In this document: positions 50,415 to 59,470 of the stretch, piece after piece
Position numbering within the stretch: the stretch's first letter is position 1
How the letters are laid out: the number at the start of each line of letters is the position of its first letter
Assembly (NCBI GenBank): GCA_964527315.1
Contig: CAZGOQ010000001.1
Coordinates: forward strand, 10,296-74,295
DNA length: 64,000 bases
Source: HGM13006 sp964527315
Lineage (GTDB): Bacteria > Bacillota > Clostridia > Oscillospirales > Oscillospiraceae
Direction of reading: 5' to 3'
Notes under the pieces: generated by a model
What the model saw: only the letters and a program-made list of their open reading frames with translations
Told to the model about the DNA's origin: nothing
Database searches by the model: none
Made by a program: the position numbers and the translations under genes

Positions 50415-51712
50415 TGTTGTTTCCTCATCACCGACAGAAAAAAGCCGTCGCAGTCGTCCAGACCCTGATATAAACTCAGCATACCGGTGCTTTGGCAGGA
50501 AAGCGGCTCCGGTACAGAAAATGGAACTGCCGAAAACTCCGGATGCTGCTTGAAAAATCCCTCTGCCACCATCTCATTTTCCCGCTGCAAAATCGTGCAG
50601 GTGCTGTAAAGAAGGCGTCCACCGGGGCGGACATACCGGCCGGCCTGGGCTAAGATTTCCTTTTGAAGAGCAGGCAGCGTTTCTATTGCTTTCACATTCT
50701 TATATCGGATATCCGGCTTTTTCCGGATCACGCCCAGGCCGGAACAGGGTACGTCCGCGATCACGATATCAAACTGCTTTTCCCATGTCCTGCGGAATTC
50801 CAACGCATCATTTTCTACGGTTTCCACAATAGAGACTCCCAGCCTCGATGCGGCTTTCTGTATTTCCTCCAGCTTGCCCCTGTGAATATCGCAGGCAAGG
50901 ATAGTTCCCTGATTCTTCATATGCATGGCCGCAGCCATGGACTTTCCGCCGGGCGCGGCGCAAAGATCCAGGACATTCTCCCCCGGCTGGGGCGCCAGCA
51001 CGTCCACCGCCAGCCTCGCTGCGGCGTCCTGCACCTGAAACAGTCCTTCCCGGAAGGCCGGTAGCTGTTCCAAATTTCCTGTGCCCCTGAGCAGAAAGCA
51101 GCCGGAAAGCCATGGATGGGGCGTAACGGATACACCCGTCTCCGCCAGGCTGTGCGCCAGTCTTTTCGGCGTTGTTTTCAGCGAATTGACGATCACAGTC
51201 GTCTCCGGACTGCTGTTGTCCGCCCGCAAGATCGGTTCCAGTTTTTCCCCAACCGATTCCCTGATCAGATTCACCAGTTCCGCCGGATGGCTGTAGCGGA
51301 TGGCATAGTCCTCCGGTAGTTCCAGAGTATCTTTTTTCCGGAGAAAATTCCGAAGCACGGCATTGCACAGACCAGCTTCCCGCAGGGAAAACTTTTTCTT
51401 CGCCTGCTCTACAGCCTCATGGACTGCGGCGGAGTCCGGCACCCGGTTCATAAACTGGAGTTGATAAATAGCCAGACGCAGGATATCCCGAAGCACGGGC
51501 TGCAAATGTTTCCGACCGGTCAAAAGGAGATTGATCTCATAGTCCAGCAGCGCCTGATTTTGGAGTATGCCGTAGAAAAGCGCCGTAGCGAACGCCGCGT
51601 CTCGCTGAGAAAGTCTTGCATTTTTTATTTCTTCCTTCAGCACAGCATCTGACCATCCGCCGTTTTTACGGCAGACCGTCAGCGCCCGAAGGACTGCATT
51701 TCTGGCCGGCAA
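50411..51712 (-). CDS. rsmB: 16S rRNA cytosine-C5 methyltransferase
   Basis: 433 aa. N-terminal NusB-like RNA-binding helices (residues 1-140), then the Rossmann methyltransferase: LDLCAAPGGKS, ACDIHRGKLEEI, the catalytic cysteine in DVPCSGLGVIRKKPDIR, and LLYSTCTI. Methylates C967 of 16S rRNA. TTG start at 51712, eight bases behind AGAGGAG. Confidence 0.96.
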   Translation of the reverse strand: MPARNAVLRALTVCRKNGGWSDAVLKEEIKNARLSQRDAAFATALFYGILQNQALLDYEINLLLTGRKHLQPVLRDILRLAIYQLQFMNRVPDSAAVHEAVEQAKKKFSLREAGLCNAVLRNFLRKKDTLELPEDYAIRYSHPAELVNLIRESVGEKLEPILRADNSSPETTVIVNSLKTTPKRLAHSLAETGVSVTPHPWLSGCFLLRGTGNLEQLPAFREGLFQVQDAAARLAVDVLAPQPGENVLDLCAAPGGKSMAAAMHMKNQGTILACDIHRGKLEEIQKAASRLGVSIVETVENDALEFRRTWEKQFDIVIADVPCSGLGVIRKKPDIRYKNVKAIETLPALQKEILAQAGRYVRPGGRLLYSTCTILQRENEMVAEGFFKQHPEFSAVPFSVPEPLSCQSTGMLSLYQGLDDCDGFFLSVMRKQQ

Positions 51713-51735
51713 CCTGATCGCTCCTCTCTTCCCTT

Positions 51736-52656
51736 CTATTCGATCACTATGGGATGCCCCCGTAGATAGTCGGCGCAGCGCATCCGCTTGCCCCCCTGGG
51801 CCTGTACTTCCTCAACCAAAATCACACTGCCGCTGCCGCAGGCCATTTCCAGGCCCTGCCTGGTCACAGCCACCGGCTGCCCCGGGGCTTTATCTGTCTG
51901 CTGCTCCAGTATTTTCACAGAAAAGACCTTTGCGGGCTTTCCATTCAGTTCCATGGTCGCCACCGGCCAGGGGATCATACCCCGCACATGACAGGAGATC
52001 TCTCTGGGCGACTTGGTCCAGTCAATAGGGGCCATGCTTTTTTTCAGCATTGGCGCATAGGTGGCCTCTGACTCTATCTGCGGCGTACTTGTCGCGGTTC
52101 CCTGATCGATCATAGCAATCGTTTCGCTGAGCAGTTCCGCGCCCAGCGCCGCCAATTTTTCTGTCAGGGTTTCCGTGGTGTCGGTATCCGCAATGGGGAG
52201 CGCTTTCTTTGCAATCATATCGCCCTCGTCCATTTTTTCCGAAAGATACATGACCGTCACGCCGGTCTCTTTGTCTCCGTTTAAAATGCTCCATTGAATT
52301 GGACCGGCTCCCCGCAGTTTTGGCAGCAGACTGGCATGGATGTTGATACAGCCGTATTTGGGGATATCCAGCACCGTTTTTGGCAAAAGCTTTCCGTAGG
52401 CCACCACGCAGATCAAATCCGGCTGAAGCGCCCGCAGTTCCTCAATCACCGATTCCTCCCGAAACGAGATTGGCTGAATGACCTTCAGTCCCTTTTCCAG
52501 CGCGAATTCCTTGACCGGGGAAGCCGACAGCTTCATGCCCCTGTTTTTGGGCGTGTCGATCTTGGTATAGACCGCCGAAATCTCATGGCCGTCCTGATAG
52601 ATCCGGCTCAAGCAGGTCTTTGCAATCTCCGGCGTTCCCATATAGACGATATTCAA
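51736..52656 (-). CDS. fmt: Methionyl-tRNA formyltransferase
   Basis: 306 aa. Formylates initiator Met-tRNA. NIVYMGTPEIAKTCL, INIHASLLPKLRGAGPIQW (catalytic Asn, His) and GVTVMYLSEKMDEGDM, then an OB-fold C-terminus. TTG 52656 overlaps the def stop (TTGA) with GGAGG seven bases away. def and fmt together provide and remove the formyl group. Confidence 0.97.
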   Translation of the reverse strand: MNIVYMGTPEIAKTCLSRIYQDGHEISAVYTKIDTPKNRGMKLSASPVKEFALEKGLKVIQPISFREESVIEELRALQPDLICVVAYGKLLPKTVLDIPKYGCINIHASLLPKLRGAGPIQWSILNGDKETGVTVMYLSEKMDEGDMIAKKALPIADTDTTETLTEKLAALGAELLSETIAMIDQGTATSTPQIESEATYAPMLKKSMAPIDWTKSPREISCHVRGMIPWPVATMELNGKPAKVFSVKILEQQTDKAPGQPVAVTRQGLEMACGSGSVILVEEVQAQGGKRMRCADYLRGHPIVIE

Positions 52657-53159
52657 ACTGTCTCCTCCTGCTCTTCCATCTCCATTTCGGCGAGTTCCGC
52701 TTCCGTCATCAGTTTGGAAGCCCGGTCTACGAATAAAATGCCATCCAAATGCTCGCATTCATGGACAAAACACCGGCCAATCAGACCGGATTCCGTTGCT
52801 GTAAATACGTTTCCGTCCCGGTCCATGGCCTTTACCGTCACGGTCATGGGCCGTTTTACGATGCCCCACAGGCCAGGTACGCTGAGACAGCCCTCCAGGT
52901 CTTCCTGTTCTCCGGCGGTTTCCACCACCGAGGGATTGACCAGTTCCAAAATCGTCCCATCCTCTTTCTGAATGACCACAATGCGGCGAAGAATTCCTAC
53001 CTGAGGCGCTGCAAGACCAACGCCGCCGGAATCCTTCAGTGTCTCCGCCAAATCGTCGATCATATTGTGAAGCCGCTGGTCAAAAACTGTAACCGGGCGG
53101 GATTTTTTCCGCAGGCTTTCTTCGTCCGTGTCTTTTTTTAAAATAGTTCTCAATGCCAT
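52653..53159 (-). CDS. def: Peptide deformylase
   Basis: 168 aa metalloenzyme. Three motifs: GVGLAAPQVG, EGCLSVPG and HECEHLDGILF (commonly HEYDH; the two His and the Glu are kept). The C-terminal acidic tail (EMEMEEQEE) is longer than normal. ATG 53159 with AGGAGG eight bases upstream; the longer frame overlaps priA. Confidence 0.96.
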   Translation of the reverse strand: MALRTILKKDTDEESLRKKSRPVTVFDQRLHNMIDDLAETLKDSGGVGLAAPQVGILRRIVVIQKEDGTILELVNPSVVETAGEQEDLEGCLSVPGLWGIVKRPMTVTVKAMDRDGNVFTATESGLIGRCFVHECEHLDGILFVDRASKLMTEAELAEMEMEEQEETV

Positions 53160-53178
53160 GGGGCATTCCTCCTGTTTT

Positions 53179-55629
53179 CTAATCCAGCGGATTGACATCC
53201 ACTGATACGGTTATGTGCTTATTCCCCTGCTCCTTTTTAAACCAGATTATCAACCCGGAGAGCCGCTGCCGAAGGGACTTGCTGTTTCGGGCCAAAAGCG
53301 TGATCTGGTAGCGGTAACGATTCATGACCCGAAGAATCCTCGCCGGCGCGGGGCCCATAACGGTCACCTTATCCGGATACTCCTTCAAACTCTGCCCCAG
53401 CGTCTGACGGAACCGCATGGCGCCATCGGCAACCTCCCGTTCCATCTGACCGAAGAAATTGATGCGCAGGATATCACTGTAGGGCGGGCAGCCCTGTATT
53501 TTCCGTAGAGGAAGTTCCGTTTCATAAAATGCGTCATAGTCCTGACTGGCCGCCTGTAACAGCACCTGATTTTCCGGGGTCATAGTCTGAATGATCGCTC
53601 GTCCTGCCTCCACCCCGCGGCCTGCCCGGCCGATAACTTGGGTGATTTTCGAAAAGGTGGTTTCCGCTGCGCGGAAGTCCCCGGTATAAAGCGCGCTGTC
53701 GCCGTCCAAAACGCCCACCAGCGTCACATTGGGAAAATTCAGCCCCTTGGTCACCATCTGTGTTCCAATAAGCACCGGAATTTTCTCCTGCCGGAACCGC
53801 GTCAGGATCTGATCATGGGTATTGGTGGCTGTGACCGTATCCGCATCCATGCGGATGGTTTCCATCCAGGGCCACAGCGTGTGGAGTTCCTCCTCCACCT
53901 TCTGGGTGCCAGTCCCCACAGGCCGCAGTGCAGAGCCGCACTCCGGACAGCTGCCGGAGGCCTTTTGGGAATGGCCGCAGTAGTGGCAGATCAGGCGGTC
54001 ATTAGCCGAGTGATAAGTTAGGCTGACGCTGCAGCTGGGGCACATGGGCACATGACCGCAGATGGGGCAAAACATCATCTGACTGGCACCCCGGCGGTTG
54101 AGATATAAAATGGACTGCTGTCCGTTGTGAAAATTCTCCTCCAGAGCTTCCCGCAACAGGCTGCTGATGGAACCGGAATTTCCACTTTTCAGTTCCTCCT
54201 TCATATCAGCGAAGAAAACCCTGGGAAGCTGGTTTCCATTATAGCGCCGGCGCATGACCGCCAGCTGATAAACCCCGGACTTTGCCAGAAACATCGTTTC
54301 CAGAGACGGTGTTGCCGAGCCGAGTACCACTGCCGCGCCTTCTCTGGATCCCCGCCATATTGCGACCTCTCTGGCGTGATATCGGGGATTCATTTCCGAT
54401 TTGTAGCTGGATTCATGTTCTTCATCCAGCACAATCAGTCCCAAATTATGGAGCGGCGCGAACACCGCCGAGCGAGTTCCCAGCACCACAGCAGCCTTTC
54501 CGCTGCGGATGCGTTTCCATTCGTCATAGCGCTGGCCCATCTGCAGTGCGCTGTGCAGCAGCGACACCTGATCGCCGAAGTGGCTGATAAACGTACGGAG
54601 CAACTGAGGTGTCAGGGCGATCTCCGGCACCAGAACCAGCGCCGTTTTTCCCATGGCAAGCACATCGGCAATGAGTCGGAGGTACACCATGGTTTTCCCG
54701 CTGCCTGTCACACCATAGAGCAGGGAAACGCCGCCGGTATGCAGCCCCGTCCGGAGTGTCTCATATGCCGCAAGCTGCTCTTCCTGCAACACGATTGGCT
54801 CTGCCTTCTGGCCTGGCGTCACCTGGGGCCGGCGCAACACCTCCCGATGGCTCAGACTGATATAACCAGTCCGTTCCAGCGCGGAAACGGAACTGGCCGA
54901 TGCGCCGGTAAAGTAGCGAAGTTCCTTGACCGAGCAGGTCCCCATCACCGCGAGCATCTCCAAAATTGCTTTTTGCATGGGTGCTTTTTTTTTCGTCTGG
55001 GCATATTGCAGCGTTTCCTCCGGGGATGCCGTCAGGGCGGCAACCTTTTCGGTTTTGTCCCCTACGTTTCGAATCAGCATTCCCTCTGACAGGAGCATTT
55101 TTTTCCTCTTGAGCCGTTTCAGGCCAAGCGCCAGCGTATCGGCATCGAACTGTTTTCGGAGCAACGCTTCCTCCGCGCTCCCGCCCAACTCCTGCAAGTG
55201 CTGTCCAACTGCGACTGCTTCCGGACAGTCCGGAAACTTCGCAGCCAGGTTCGCATCCATGCCCAGCGCCGTCAGGACAACCGTATCTTTGGCGTGAAAC
55301 CAGAGACCGGAGGGCAACATTGCACGGATCGCTTCGAAGAAGGTACAAAAATACCGCTCCCGCAGGAATGCCGCCAGACGGAGCATGGTTTGATCCAGCA
55401 CTGGCGCTTCATCCAAAACGCTTTCCACTGCTTTGAGCTGCTGTTTTGGCAGATACTCCGACGTTTCCAGCACCAGCCCTTCGCTGCGGCGGTTTCCTCT
55501 TCCAAACGGGATCGTGACCCGAACGCCTGGCACGCATTGCTCTGACAGCGATTCCGGAACCAGATAATCATAGGGCTTATCCACCCAATATACTGCAGCT
55601 GACACCGCGATTTTTGCAATTTTCATCAT
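53179..55629 (-). CDS. priA: Primosomal protein N' (replication restart helicase)
   Basis: 816 aa. Restarts broken forks. N-terminal DNA-binding part (YWVDKPYDYLVPES), Walker A LLYGVTGSGKTMVY, DEEHESSYK, LGSATPSLE, then the zinc cysteines CPICGHVPMCPSC and CHYCGH..CPEC, and GTQMVTKGLNFPNV. The ribosome site ahead of the ATG pair is weak (GAAGAAAT). In Bacillus coaBC lies between rpoZ and priA; here only a terminator-sized gap of 74 bp is present. Confidence 0.97.
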   Translation of the reverse strand: MMKIAKIAVSAAVYWVDKPYDYLVPESLSEQCVPGVRVTIPFGRGNRRSEGLVLETSEYLPKQQLKAVESVLDEAPVLDQTMLRLAAFLRERYFCTFFEAIRAMLPSGLWFHAKDTVVLTALGMDANLAAKFPDCPEAVAVGQHLQELGGSAEEALLRKQFDADTLALGLKRLKRKKMLLSEGMLIRNVGDKTEKVAALTASPEETLQYAQTKKKAPMQKAILEMLAVMGTCSVKELRYFTGASASSVSALERTGYISLSHREVLRRPQVTPGQKAEPIVLQEEQLAAYETLRTGLHTGGVSLLYGVTGSGKTMVYLRLIADVLAMGKTALVLVPEIALTPQLLRTFISHFGDQVSLLHSALQMGQRYDEWKRIRSGKAAVVLGTRSAVFAPLHNLGLIVLDEEHESSYKSEMNPRYHAREVAIWRGSREGAAVVLGSATPSLETMFLAKSGVYQLAVMRRRYNGNQLPRVFFADMKEELKSGNSGSISSLLREALEENFHNGQQSILYLNRRGASQMMFCPICGHVPMCPSCSVSLTYHSANDRLICHYCGHSQKASGSCPECGSALRPVGTGTQKVEEELHTLWPWMETIRMDADTVTATNTHDQILTRFRQEKIPVLIGTQMVTKGLNFPNVTLVGVLDGDSALYTGDFRAAETTFSKITQVIGRAGRGVEAGRAIIQTMTPENQVLLQAASQDYDAFYETELPLRKIQGCPPYSDILRINFFGQMEREVADGAMRFRQTLGQSLKEYPDKVTVMGPAPARILRVMNRYRYQITLLARNSKSLRQRLSGLIIWFKKEQGNKHITVSVDVNPLD

Positions 55630-55644
55630 ATTTCTTCAAACAGC

Positions 55645-55687
55645 AAAAGCCACCGCCGCCTGGATGAACAGACAAAGCGGATGGCTT
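55645..55687 (-). terminator. Terminator between rpoZ and priA
   Basis: Imperfect stem GCCATCCGC/GCGGTGGC followed by TTTTGCTG on the minus strand. Confidence 0.5.
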
Positions 55688-55703
55688 CCGGCCCTACCCC
55701 GTT

Positions 55704-55913
55704 TCAGTGCAGGTATTCATTCTTGACTGTTGCGGTAATTTTCCCGTCAGCAATCTCGTCAATGGCCTGACTGACGCACATCTTCTCAGAGGGGATCTTG
55801 AATTCCTCATTTTCAATTGCCACCTGACGGGCCCGGCGAGCAATCACATTGACCAGAAGATAGCGGTTTCCCACGCTTTTCAGCATTTTCGGTACGGATG
55901 GATAGAGCATCAT
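55704..55913 (-). CDS. rpoZ: RNA polymerase omega subunit
   Basis: 69 aa. YPSVPKMLKSVGNRYLLVNV, RRARQVAIENE and SQAIDEIADGKI, the typical omega pattern that chaperones beta-prime. ATGA overlap with gmk. Confidence 0.94.
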   Translation of the reverse strand: MMLYPSVPKMLKSVGNRYLLVNVIARRARQVAIENEEFKIPSEKMCVSQAIDEIADGKITATVKNEYLH

Positions 55914-56515
55914 AGTAATTCCTCCATTTTCAAATAATCTGTCTTTCTCTCCGCGCGAAGCTTTTCCGCGGTCAAAATGGAATCGACATCACGAATTGCC
56001 TGCGCTTCTATATCATTGACAACAATATAGTCATAATAAACCGCCTGGCCGTATTCCCATCTGGCCTGTTTCAGGCGTTTCTCCATATCCGTTTCGCTGG
56101 TATCTCCGCGTCTGCGAAGCCTGTTTTCTATCACGGAAAAGCTGGGCGCCACCAGAAACACCAGCACGGTGTCCGAGCATTTTTCCTTGAGCTGCATGGC
56201 GCCTTGCACATCAATATCCATAATCACATCGATGCCCTGCCAAAGCCGTTGTTCCACCGGTTCCTTCGGTGTGCCATAAAAATTGCCGGAATACTCTGCG
56301 TACTCAAAAAAAGCGCCGTCATCGATCATTTTCTGAAACTCGGCCCGGGACTTGAAGAGGTATGTAACGCCCTCCAGGTCTCCCTCCCGCATTTCACGGG
56401 TAGTTGCGGACACAGAAAAGTACATATCCGGATGCAGCGCCAGAACGCCGGCAATCACAGTACTCTTTCCAACCCCTGATGGGCCGGAAATCACCAGCAG
56501 CTTTCCCCGATCCAT
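55910..56515 (-). CDS. gmk: Guanylate kinase
   Basis: 201 aa, GMP to GDP. P-loop VISGPSGVGKSTVIAG, SATTREMREGDLEGVTYLF (GMP binding), YGTPKEPVEQ and IMDIDVQGAMQLK. Start at ATG 56515, TAATG overlap of one base with remA. Confidence 0.97.
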   Translation of the reverse strand: MDRGKLLVISGPSGVGKSTVIAGVLALHPDMYFSVSATTREMREGDLEGVTYLFKSRAEFQKMIDDGAFFEYAEYSGNFYGTPKEPVEQRLWQGIDVIMDIDVQGAMQLKEKCSDTVLVFLVAPSFSVIENRLRRRGDTSETDMEKRLKQARWEYGQAVYYDYIVVNDIEAQAIRDVDSILTAEKLRAERKTDYLKMEELL

Positions 56516-56766
56516 TATTCTTCCTCCTCCGCATCCAGTCCAACTCTGTGGGCAATGGTTTCCGGACTGAGACCAGAGAGGATCACATGATCCGTGTCCA
56601 TCACCAGAACAGCCTTTGTCTTTCTGCCGCAGCTGGCGTCAATGAGCATTCTGCGCTCTCTGGCCTCCTGTATCAGCCGTTTGATGGGCGCAGCATCCGG
56701 AGACACCACCGTCAAAAGCCGCTCCGCAGAGATCATATTTCCAAAGCCGATGTTCATGAACTTCAT
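56515..56766 (-). CDS. remA: DUF370 protein RemA, DNA-binding regulator
   Basis: 83 aa. FMNIGFGNMISAERLLTVVS, APIKRLIQEARERRMLIDAS, GRKTKAVLVMD: RemA family, which forms ring oligomers that wrap DNA and in Bacillus activates matrix and osmoprotection genes. The C-terminus ends with four Glu. Same position as in Bacillus, between yicC and gmk. Confidence 0.95.
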   Translation of the reverse strand: MKFMNIGFGNMISAERLLTVVSPDAAPIKRLIQEARERRMLIDASCGRKTKAVLVMDTDHVILSGLSPETIAHRVGLDAEEEE

Positions 56767-56774
56767 AGCGTCTC

Positions 56775-57653
56775 CTATTCGATGTTCTGAATCTGTTCCC
56801 GGATTTTTTCCAGTTCCGACTTCATATCGACCACGTTTCTGGCCTGTTCCACATCGTTGCCCTTGGAGCCAATAGTATTGGCCTCCCGATTCATTTCCTG
56901 CATGAGAAAATCCAATTTTCGACCGATCACGCCGCCCTCGGAGAGCATACTTTCCAGCTGGGCCACATGGCTCCGAAGCCGAACCGTTTCTTCATCCACG
57001 GCGACCTTGTCTGCATAAATAGCCGCTTCCTGTATGATGCGGGCTTCATCGATCCGGGTATTTTCCAAAACCTCCTGCATTTTCGCCAAAAGCTTGGCCC
57101 GGTAGGCCTCCACTGTGGCCGGACTGCGGGCCTCGATCCTGGAGACCAGTGTCAGAACGCCTTTTGCTTTTTCCATGAGGTCGGCCCGGAGAGCCTCGCC
57201 TTCCTGCTGACGCATCTCGTCGAAAGCGGAAAGCGCATCTTCCACCACGGCGGTGATGGCGGACTTGACTTCGGTCTCATCCTCCTCCTGTTTTTCCACA
57301 AGAAGCACGTCGTGAAACTGAACCAGCGTACTGACGGAAATATCATCCCGAACCGGGCAGGTTTCCGTCAGTTCTCGCAGAGCGCTGAGATAGCCCTCCG
57401 CCACCGGATGATTCACCGTGATCCTGACATTTTCAGACCCCAGCGTGTTAATAGTCACATACACGTCCACCTTTCCGCGGGAAATGGACTTTTGCACCAG
57501 CGCTTTGACGGACTCCTCCAGATAAAGATACCCTCTTGGTAATTTCACGCCGCAATCGAGATATCGGTTGTTGACGGATTTGATTTCTACCGTAATCTCT
57601 CCGCCGGAAAAACTGCCCTGGGCCCGGCCGTAACCGGTCATGCTACGGATCAT
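56775..57653 (-). CDS. yicC: YicC/YloC family endoribonuclease
   Basis: 292 aa. N-terminal IRSMTGYGRAQG and EIKSVNNRYLDCGVKLPR, C-terminal RKLDFLMQEMNREANTIGSK are conserved marks. Members are reported as endoribonucleases in RNA turnover. First gene of the cluster that runs through remA, gmk and rpoZ to rsgA. Confidence 0.95.
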   Translation of the reverse strand: MIRSMTGYGRAQGSFSGGEITVEIKSVNNRYLDCGVKLPRGYLYLEESVKALVQKSISRGKVDVYVTINTLGSENVRITVNHPVAEGYLSALRELTETCPVRDDISVSTLVQFHDVLLVEKQEEDETEVKSAITAVVEDALSAFDEMRQQEGEALRADLMEKAKGVLTLVSRIEARSPATVEAYRAKLLAKMQEVLENTRIDEARIIQEAAIYADKVAVDEETVRLRSHVAQLESMLSEGGVIGRKLDFLMQEMNREANTIGSKGNDVEQARNVVDMKSELEKIREQIQNIE

Positions 57654-57713
57654 GGAGCCTTCCTCCCAGCCTGGGGATGATAATAACTCCCCATTTTCAT
57701 ATTACTTTTGTTT

Positions 57714-57742
57714 ATTATAGCAAATCCAGCGCTTCTTTGCAA
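57714..57742 (-). promoter_or_regulatory. Promoter of the yicC-rsgA cluster
   Basis: TTGCAA (57742-57737), 17 bp, TATAAT (57719-57714) with a TGC extension. A TGGGGA/TCCCCA hairpin lies in the leader. Confidence 0.85.
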
Positions 57743-57817
57743 GGGGAAAGCCTTTCTTTTCCGCAAACATCCTTTTGCTTCCGCCCTTTTCCGCAGGTCG
57801 GAGACGTTTTTTTGTTC

Positions 57818-57846
57818 TTTACATTGGATTCTCTTTCCTGTATAAT
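57818..57846 (+). promoter_or_regulatory. Promoter of prfB
   Basis: TTTACA (57818-57823), 17 bp, TATAAT (57841-57846). Confidence 0.8.
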
Positions 57847-57905
57847 TGGCTAAAAACCGTTGTCATTTTTCAAACGGCATATTTTATACGAAAGTGGTTG
57901 GGTAA

Positions 57906-59036
57906 ATGGCTAGAATTGAATTTGACGAATACAAAACAAAGCTGACAGAACTTGCGCCGAAGCTTGGAGCGTTGGGAGAATCGCTGGGGCTGGAATCCGC
58001 CAAAGAAGAATTGGATCGACTTCACGCCATGGCTGCTTCCGATGGCTTCTGGAACGATCCGGAAAACTCCCAGAAGGTCACCAGACAGACCCGTCAGCTG
58101 GAAATGAAAATTGAGAACTACAATAAAATGTGCAGCGATCAGGAGGATCTGCTGGTGCTCTGCGATATGGCGTTGGAGGAGGACGATGACTCCATGCTGG
58201 AAGAACTGGTGGCGGGCTTCACCAATCTGGAGCAGCGGATGGAGAACGCCCGGCTGGAAACCCTTTTGACCGGCGAATATGACGGTAACAACGCCCTGGT
58301 CAGCTTCCACGCCGGGGCCGGCGGCACAGAGGCACAGGATTGGTGCCATATGCTTTACCGGATGTATACTCGCTGGGCCGAGCGCCATGGCTTCACCTAT
58401 AAGATCATGGACTATCTGGAGGGCGAAGAAGCGGGACTGAAAAGCGCGGATATTCTCATTGAGGGGCAGAACGCCTACGGTTTTTTAAAGGGCGAAAACG
58501 GAGTGCACCGGCTGGTTCGGGTTTCTCCTTTTGATTCCAATGCCCGGCGGCACACCTCCTTCTCCGCTATTGAAGTGATCCCGGAGATTGATGACGATGC
58601 CAACGATATAGAGATTCGTCCGGAAGACATTGAAATGCAGGTGTACCGTTCCTCCGGAGCCGGCGGTCAGCATATCAATAAGACATCCTCCGCTGTTCGG
58701 CTGATCCACAAGCCCACCGGCATTGTGGTAGCCTGCCAGACGGAACGAAGCCAGTTCCAGAACCGGGACAACTGTATGAAAATGCTTCGCTCCAAGCTGG
58801 TAGAGATCAAAGAGCGGGAACATCTGGACAAGATCTCCGACATCAAGGGTGTGCAGCAGAAGATCGAATGGGGCAGCCAGATCCGGAACTATGTTTTTAT
58901 GCCCTACACACTGGTGAAGGACACGCGCACCGGCTGTGAAACCTCGAATGTAAATGGCGTAATGGATGGCGATCTGGATCCGTTTATCAACAGCTACCTG
59001 ACCTGCGCTGCCACCAATACCTGGGTGCAGAAATAA
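57906..59036 (+). CDS. prfB: Peptide chain release factor 2
   Basis: 376 aa; terminates at UGA and UAA. RF2 tripeptide SPF (RVSPFDSNARRHTSF), catalytic GGQ in SSGAGGQHINK, and the usual long N-terminal coiled coil. The whole protein is in one frame: the in-frame UGA with a CUU slippery codon near codon 26 that autoregulates most bacterial prfB genes is absent. The ribosome site ahead of the ATG is modest (GTGGTTGGG). Confidence 0.96.
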   Translation: MARIEFDEYKTKLTELAPKLGALGESLGLESAKEELDRLHAMAASDGFWNDPENSQKVTRQTRQLEMKIENYNKMCSDQEDLLVLCDMALEEDDDSMLEELVAGFTNLEQRMENARLETLLTGEYDGNNALVSFHAGAGGTEAQDWCHMLYRMYTRWAERHGFTYKIMDYLEGEEAGLKSADILIEGQNAYGFLKGENGVHRLVRVSPFDSNARRHTSFSAIEVIPEIDDDANDIEIRPEDIEMQVYRSSGAGGQHINKTSSAVRLIHKPTGIVVACQTERSQFQNRDNCMKMLRSKLVEIKEREHLDKISDIKGVQQKIEWGSQIRNYVFMPYTLVKDTRTGCETSNVNGVMDGDLDPFINSYLTCAATNTWVQK

Positions 59037-59089
59037 TCGGTAGCTGCGGCAGACATCCCAAAATTTTGACAGATTTTATGAAAAAACAC

Positions 59090-59118
59090 TTGCAAATTTT
59101 CATTTGCTATGCTATGAT
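59090..59118 (+). promoter_or_regulatory. Promoter of secG
   Basis: TTGCAA (59090-59095), 17 bp, TATGAT (59113-59118) with a TGC extension. Confidence 0.85.
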
Positions 59119-59176
59119 ATTCAACACTGTTTGAAAGATTACGTATACCGCACAGCGGCATAAATGGAGGATTATC

Positions 59177-59425
59177 ATGATTAAAACCATTGTTACAGTA
59201 ATTCAGGTTGTTTTTGCATTGGCAGTGATTGCTGTCATTATGCTTCAGTCCGGTAAAAATGCCGGTCTTTCCGGCGCTATTGCCGGCGCGGCAGACAGTT
59301 TCCTCTCCAAAAGTAAAGCCACAACCTGGGACGCCCGGCTGACCCGGGCCACCAAGTGGATCGCCATTGGCTTTATGTTGCTGACGCTGGTGCTTTCCTT
59401 GATTCCCGCTTCCACTGCGGCCTGA
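59177..59425 (+). CDS. secG: Preprotein translocase subunit SecG
   Basis: 82 aa. Two membrane helices around the conserved VIMLQSGKNAGLSGAIAGAA loop. Partner of SecYE in export. AATGGAGG precedes the ATG. In Bacillus secG precedes rnr-smpB; here a terminator follows instead. Confidence 0.95.
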   Translation: MIKTIVTVIQVVFALAVIAVIMLQSGKNAGLSGAIAGAADSFLSKSKATTWDARLTRATKWIAIGFMLLTLVLSLIPASTAA

Positions 59426-59441
59426 TCGACAAAATAAATTT

Positions 59442-59467
59442 TGCCCGGAACCTTTTGGCTCCGGGCA
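59442..59467. terminator. Bidirectional terminator of secG and the SpoIID-like gene
   Basis: Eight-pair stem TGCCCGGA/TCCGGGCA and TTTTTATTTG on the plus strand. Confidence 0.9.
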
Positions 59468-59470
59468 TTT

